This document shows, piece by piece, positions 59,542-64,000 of a stretch of DNA of 64,000 nucleotides. The notes under the pieces are model-generated. The model was not told where the DNA came from. It did no database searches and worked only from the letters and a program-made list of their open reading frames with translations. The number at the start of each line of letters is the position of its first letter. Positions within the stretch are counted from its first letter, which is position 1. Location: NCBI RefSeq assembly GCF_037042905.1, contig NC_087249.1, positions 12,591,501 to 12,655,500 on the forward strand. The letters are read 5' to 3'. The DNA comes from Lytechinus pictus (lineage: Eukaryota > Echinodermata > Echinoidea > Temnopleuroida > Toxopneustidae). The position numbers and the translations under genes are program-made.

Positions 59542-62500
59542 CTGTAGATTACGCAAAGAAACAATTTATAACAATCGTAATGATAATGATATCCACATGA
59601 AACATTTATATAGAGCTGCATATAATTAGCCAAGCTTTAGTACAGCTGCCAATGTTTCAAGACTGAAAGACTCCATTAACCTTTTGCTTGTTTACTTGAC
59701 TAGAGTATTAAACAGTGAACTGCCAACTTTGGCTAGAGTCACATTTCATTCACTATACATACAGAGTCTATTGTAAACCACAAACACAATAGTGATGCGT
59801 GCCATTGCAAGGTCATACATAGATATTTTTTTCGGGGGGGGGGGGGGGTGGGCAGGATGCATAAATATTTGCGAAACTCAAAACCTAAGGGCCTAAAGTG
59901 GCCGAGCTTGTTCTTTGTGTGCTTTTGCATTTTAAAAAGTGAAATTGAAGGATTTCGTCCACTCTGGTGAAAATTTGTGAAAATTTTCAGTAATAACACG
60001 TAGGTTTTCAAAATTTCTTCGGAGACAACCGCCCGCTGCATACGGCCATGTTGCATTGTACCATGTACAGACAAAGCTTTTCTGAACAATTAAGCAATCA
60101 AAAGTTATTGTGGATTGAATAAGCAAAGTCCATGCAAAACCCCTCTTTACGGTTGCACCCTAAAACTATTGTGGCACAAGAGGGATTATGCCAATGGCAG
60201 GTAGAGAGTTAAAGACCTGTAATTGTTATCATTGGCCGTGTTCTGAAGTCAGGTTTAATGTAGACCATGGTCTAACTGGGCTAAAATTTTGGGTAGCCAA
60301 ACACGTCAAAATTTTGTTTACATTATATGCTTCACATGTTAACTGAGCTCTTTCCTAATTTTTATATGGTGAAACAACTGTCTTGTTTATCCTTCACAGA
60401 CAGTTGAGAATGAATACACTGACATCTGCATTTAGATATTTATGTGATCTCTGGCTGTCCATACTTAAATCACAACTTTCGACAAGAGATCAAATAAACC
60501 AGACTTTAGGGTACGGGCCTTTGACACTGACCTGGAAAACAAGTTCTACGCTATCCATCTTGACTCCAAGGAATTTAGCCGACACATCAAAAACACCGGG
60601 CACATTGGTAGCCGAGATCTCAAACATGACGTTCTTGAATCTAAGGAAATGGAAACAAACATACAGAAATCATCTCTCTGGTAGTTTAAATGGGTGATGC
60701 ATGAGATTAGATAATAATAATACATAACATTTATAAGGCGCTTACTACAGGCGTTTCCAAGTGCAAAGTATTCTGTTTATGGTTTATATTTAGGGGGAAA
60801 AAAAAAAAAATTAATTATGACAAAACTAATACTAATAATTGACCAACCCACAACTGAAAATTATCTACGAATTCTTGACACATTAATTTGTATTAAAAAA
60901 TGAGGCATTTTCTTTTTTTTTTAACTCAAAGGTAATATGATAAAAGCCTTGCTTCATGTGAATGACTGAAAATCAATCTACGAACACAATGCAATGAGAA
61001 TTGTTCTTTTGCAAAGCCTGTAGGCCTACTGATAGCATTAAAGAGAAGATGAATTATGATGATTGTATAGATAAGTTCAATTGCACGAAAATGTGTCTGT
61101 GGCACGCGAAGGGTAAACAGGTAGGTTTTGAGTGAGTTGCCCTGGCATCTGCTTTATAGCCCCCCCCCCCTTTAGATCATACATATTTATGCAGTTAAAA
61201 ATTGTCTTCCCTCTTTTTCTTGTTATATCACTTTTATACAGTTTACGATTTTATTAATTTTTTTAGGTGTATCATTTACTTTGTCAATCATTTGTAATTT
61301 ACAAAAAATATCATCACTACATGTATAAGGCTTTTTAATTACATATGAATGCATTGTATAAGTCAACATACAGCTATATTAAGATTCGATTTGATTGTCT
61401 GTAATATTGGTGTTAGGTATAGTGTATTTGTGGACCAAAAATTCAAAAAATATGTATTGAACAGAATAGTTGCAAACTACAGTTTACTTTAACAGTGTAA
61501 TCATAAACAGCACCTGTATTTTACATCCTATCTGAGGGGTTAGACTTACTGTGATTGTTCTAATCCATCGATCTCTAGGATCACACCCTTCTCATGCAGT
61601 CTTGCTGCGTTGTATTTCAGGGCCGACTTGCTGTCCTTTGCCTTGGCCTTTGATGATCGTCTGCAGATTGAATTAGAAGAAAAACATGTAATTATAAGCA
61701 TCAGGGGCCCGATGCATAAAACTTTTGCCATAAAAAAAAAGAAATTCTGGTAAACAAAATTATGCCATTGACAATAAGACATTGAAAAACTCAGGGGAAA
61801 AAAATTGCCAGTTTTTTTTTTATGCAACAGTTCCCAGGTCTACACATTACAAGTGAAATACTGTTAAGACAGATGATCTTATTGTCTCTGGTAAAGCTAA
61901 AATAACTAAAAACAAAAACAAAAAAAACAAAAAACATAACAAATCTTATATTTATTACATTTACCAATGCATCAAATTTGAAAGAAATATATTGGACGCA
62001 TCTTAGAAAAAAAATGTGAGTGATCCAATGAATCCCAAAACTGGAAATCCAGCAACAACATCATTCAGAGGGTCGTTGTGTTTGAATCCCACCTCAATCC
62101 ACACATTGCCACTCTCCACCCAGGTGTTAAATGGGTACCCAGTAGAAAGCAAAAGTCTATGTAGTACATGTACATGTATGTTTGAAGAGGGTAAATTATG
62201 AAAATGATTTTACCGGGTAACATCTATGGATCATTCTCTTTGCAAGGACTTTTATTTCATAGTTTTATGTTCTTTGGGAACCTCGCAGTCGATTGAACTT
62301 CAGTTCATGAAGATGAACTTAATAAAGTTTCAAAATTAGTGAAATTTTGAATTGCTCTCATTGTAATTTTCAATGTACAATGTATACTCACTTAGCCTGT
62401 AGGTTATCTAGACAAGTCTTGATGTACTGTGCGTAATAATCACTCTGTTCATTGTAGAAGGTTGATTTAGATTCCAGACCATTATACGTTGATCTGAGTT

Positions 62501-63460
62501 TCACTATGTCTTGCTTACGTCGCTGACGGTATCTCCTCTGGTTTCGAATATCCTACAGAAATGATTAACGGATGCAAAAAGTGTCAAAATTTGAACAACT
62601 ATGAAATTTAACATTGAAATTTCTAGATATATACATGTATATTCTTTTGTTTTACTTTATTCATTCTTTTGGACATGTTACCATTATAATATGACGAAAA
62701 GTGGCCCATAAATTATAAACCATAATAATAATAATAATTTGTAGAAAGTTCTTCCATCAAACTAATCAAATATGAATTATCACAAAAGAAATGGTTGATG
62801 AGTGTTGCTACCTAAACAGGCTATTGATAACAATAACAACAACAATGATATTTTCATATAGCGCATTTATGTAAATACGTACATTCGTAAGAATTTACAT
62901 TAAAATTTAGTATTTTCTTGGAAGAATATTGGCATAAAAGAGGGGCCACTATGCAATAGAAATCAAGTGTTTCAAGGGAACAGATACATGTAACATATTA
63001 TTTTTCTTCTTCAAATTATTGAATCCATTTGCAGCTTTCTTTATTATTAAGGTTGTGCTCTCATGCAACAAATATCCCAAATAATATCTGCTACAATTCA
63101 AATTCAATTTGAATTCCAACAGAACATAAAGTATAATACAAATTTCATACATTTATGATTACAATAATACAAACAAATGATAATCAACATATAAAGAGTA
63201 TATCATATACTTAGAGTATATAAATAGCATATATATAATGCAAGTACATGTATCTTAATAAAAAAAATACCTTGGTCCCAGGCATTAAAATTTATGTCTG
63301 GCTAATATCCAAAGATGTCAATTCCTGAATACATGTAATAATTACCTGTGCGATAGCATTGACCATGGTTTGGTGATTATCTTTCTCAGAAACAAGCTCA
63401 GCTTCCGCCAAGATCTTCAGGCTACGCTCAACCTTTCGCTTCTTGGCCTCAAGAGGGAGC
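59428..63460 (-). CDS. IQGAP: IQGAP scaffold protein, last five exons
   Basis: Join on the minus strand 63460-63346, 62552-62392, 61660-61550, 60640-60532, 59541-59428; all GT-AG and in frame, about 202 residues to TAG. Diagnostic blocks: LPLEAKKRKV, DIRNQRRYRQRRKQDIVKL, YYAQYIKTCLDNLQAK, SALKYNAARLHEKGVILEI, QFKNVMFEIS, DLLQLQYEGAAVMNMF and the final NVNLLIFLLNKKFYGK. This is the RasGAP C-terminal (RGCT) region of IQGAP, nearly identical to vertebrate IQGAP1 at the end. The family scaffolds Cdc42/Rac1, actin, calmodulin, cadherin-catenin and CLIP-170 at the cell cortex. The calponin-homology, IQ and GAP-related domains lie beyond the right edge. Confidence 0.95.
59542..60531 (-). other. IQGAP last intron
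   Basis: Contains a G-run at 59837-59848 and, near 60245-60275, a block (aggtttaatgtagaccatgg) resembling the MITE ends at 54915. No other feature. Confidence 0.5.
60532..60640 (-). CDS. IQGAP: IQGAP exon: FKNVMFEIS segment
   Basis: Acceptor tttccttag, donor cag|gtcagt. Encodes FKNVMFEISATNVPGVFDVS and AKFLGVKMDSVELVFQ, matching the family's KNVIFEIS...KFMGV order. Confidence 0.93.
60715..60785 (-). mobile_element. SINE 3' tail fragment
   Basis: Minus-strand gcgccttataaatgttatgt followed by (ATT)n matches the 3' end of the SINE family. Confidence 0.5.
61550..61660 (-). CDS. IQGAP: IQGAP exon: KYNAARLHEKGV segment
   Basis: Acceptor aatctgcag, donor ca|gtaagt. Encodes RSSKAKAKDSKSALKYNAAR and LHEKGVILEIDGLEQS; the split Gln is completed by the next exon. 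Confidence 0.93.
61707..61838. mobile_element. GGGGCCC...GCATAAA-type MITE
   Basis: Left ggggcccgatgcataaaactt, right ttttttatgcaacagttccc; inner ttttgcca / ttgccagttt pair. It sits in the IQGAP intron just 5' (in gene sense) of the exon at 61550-61660. Confidence 0.65.
62064..62160 (+). mobile_element. SINE fragment
   Basis: cagagggtcgttgtgtttga-atccc (decayed B box), then ccacacattgccactctcc and taaatgggtacccagta match the SINE at 5377-5748. 5' head and tail are lost. Confidence 0.7.
62392..62552 (-). CDS. IQGAP: IQGAP exon: DIRNQRR segment
   Basis: Acceptor tttctgtag, donor aa|gtgagt. Encodes DIRNQRRYRQRRKQD, then STYNGLESKSTFYNEQSDYY and IKTCLDNLQA, one of the most conserved IQGAP blocks. 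Confidence 0.95.
62825..62895 (-). mobile_element. Possible SINE tail fragment
   Basis: Simple caa/aat repeats next to tcatatagcgcatttatg, resembling SINE 3' ends on the minus strand. Confidence 0.35.
63346..63460 (-). CDS. IQGAP: IQGAP exon: RGCT start
   Basis: Acceptor ttttaaatag, donor cag|gtaatt. The first base completes a codon, then LPLEAKKRKVERSLKILAEA and ELVSEKDNHQTMVNAIAQ. A basic, helix-prone segment preceding DIRNQRR. Confidence 0.88.
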
Positions 63461-64000
63461 CTATTTAAAATGAAATTGATACCAAAATATTCAAAGTTAT
63501 ATGGAAGCAAAAGCTTAACAGATCCTAATATAATTGCACAATACATAACCAAGATTCAAGATAATACAATATTGATTTAAATAGCCTAATGTTCAACATG
63601 TACAGTATTTAATTCAAATTCTTGAAATTCAGATTTAGAATCACATTTTGCTAACTTTTATTTCACTCCACTTTGATAATTGAGACTCAGAAATGAAGTT
63701 AGATACTTAGGTTCCTTATTAAAGTTCAACATTAGTAACACAGTTGTGTTTTCCAGTGTCTTCACCAGCTTTTTTCAAGTTCAAGGGAGAGGGGGTGTGA
63801 GGAGTAATGGATGTACTGATAGCTGGTATGTACATGTACTACATATCAAAAGTAGATATGAATATATCAACACTGATACTAGGAACATGATGACCCTCTT
63901 AACTCCCCCCACAGCCTTAATTTTTTTTTTTTGGGGGGGGGGGGAGTCTTAAGGGGGTGTGTTTGCACCCTCCGCACTCCCCTGGCGACGCCCTGTTTCC
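63461..64000. other. IQGAP intron at window edge
   Basis: No further IQGAP exon visible. The last 100 bp hold T- and G-runs and a ccccctggcgacgccctg block resembling a hAT-MITE terminus. Confidence 0.45.

Overview
The window is AT-rich, intron-rich animal DNA packed with short inverted-repeat transposons. It most likely comes from a marine deuterostome invertebrate, and an echinoderm such as a sea urchin fits best. The evidence is two split animal genes (a receptor-type tyrosine kinase and an IQGAP scaffold), GT-AG introns, tRNA-derived SINEs ending in (ATT)n, a CR1-like LINE relic, and many palindromic MITEs with ends such as TTAAAGGGG and GGGGCCCGTTTCATAAA. The taxon is inferred from repeat style, not from a search.

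Layout. About 2.6-10.2 kb, plus strand: six exons of the C-terminal part of a receptor tyrosine kinase, running from the alpha-C helix to the stop codon. The ATP-binding lobe lies upstream of the window. Its introns hold CAGTCACA-ended MITEs, a SINE nested in a TTAA-flanked element, a hAT MITE and a TTAA MITE. 14.4-18.9 kb: one large foldback element with ~630 bp inverted arms around a ~213 bp tandem array that itself carries a 638 bp duplication. 20.3-20.85 kb: a broken LINE reverse transcriptase on the minus strand. 22-31.5 kb: a possible plus-strand transcript of small exons with weak coding potential, interrupted by a SINE, a Mutator-like foldback element with a 9 bp target duplication and a four-unit tandem array. 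30-38 kb: tandem arrays of ~150-235 bp units, two of them framed by short inverted termini. One carries perfect AGGTCA direct repeats and another is split by a Tc1/mariner-type insertion. 40.3-41.9 kb: a non-autonomous hAT with an 8 bp duplication. 49.7-51.6 kb: a tandem family built on a GCGCTTCGCGCTCGCAT-like core. 59.4-63.5 kb, minus strand: the last five exons of IQGAP, ending in the typical C-terminus.

The two firm genes have no visible functional link. The kinase would signal from the plasma membrane. IQGAP links Cdc42/Rac, actin and microtubule plus-ends. Between them are about 49 kb of mostly repeat-derived DNA with a few unproven exons (22.1, 23.3, 27.1, 29.4, 31.4, 34.7, 40.0 and 48.6 kb). 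The most interesting material is the group of inverted-terminus elements that enclose tandem arrays, and the nested insertions whose target duplications can be read exactly.
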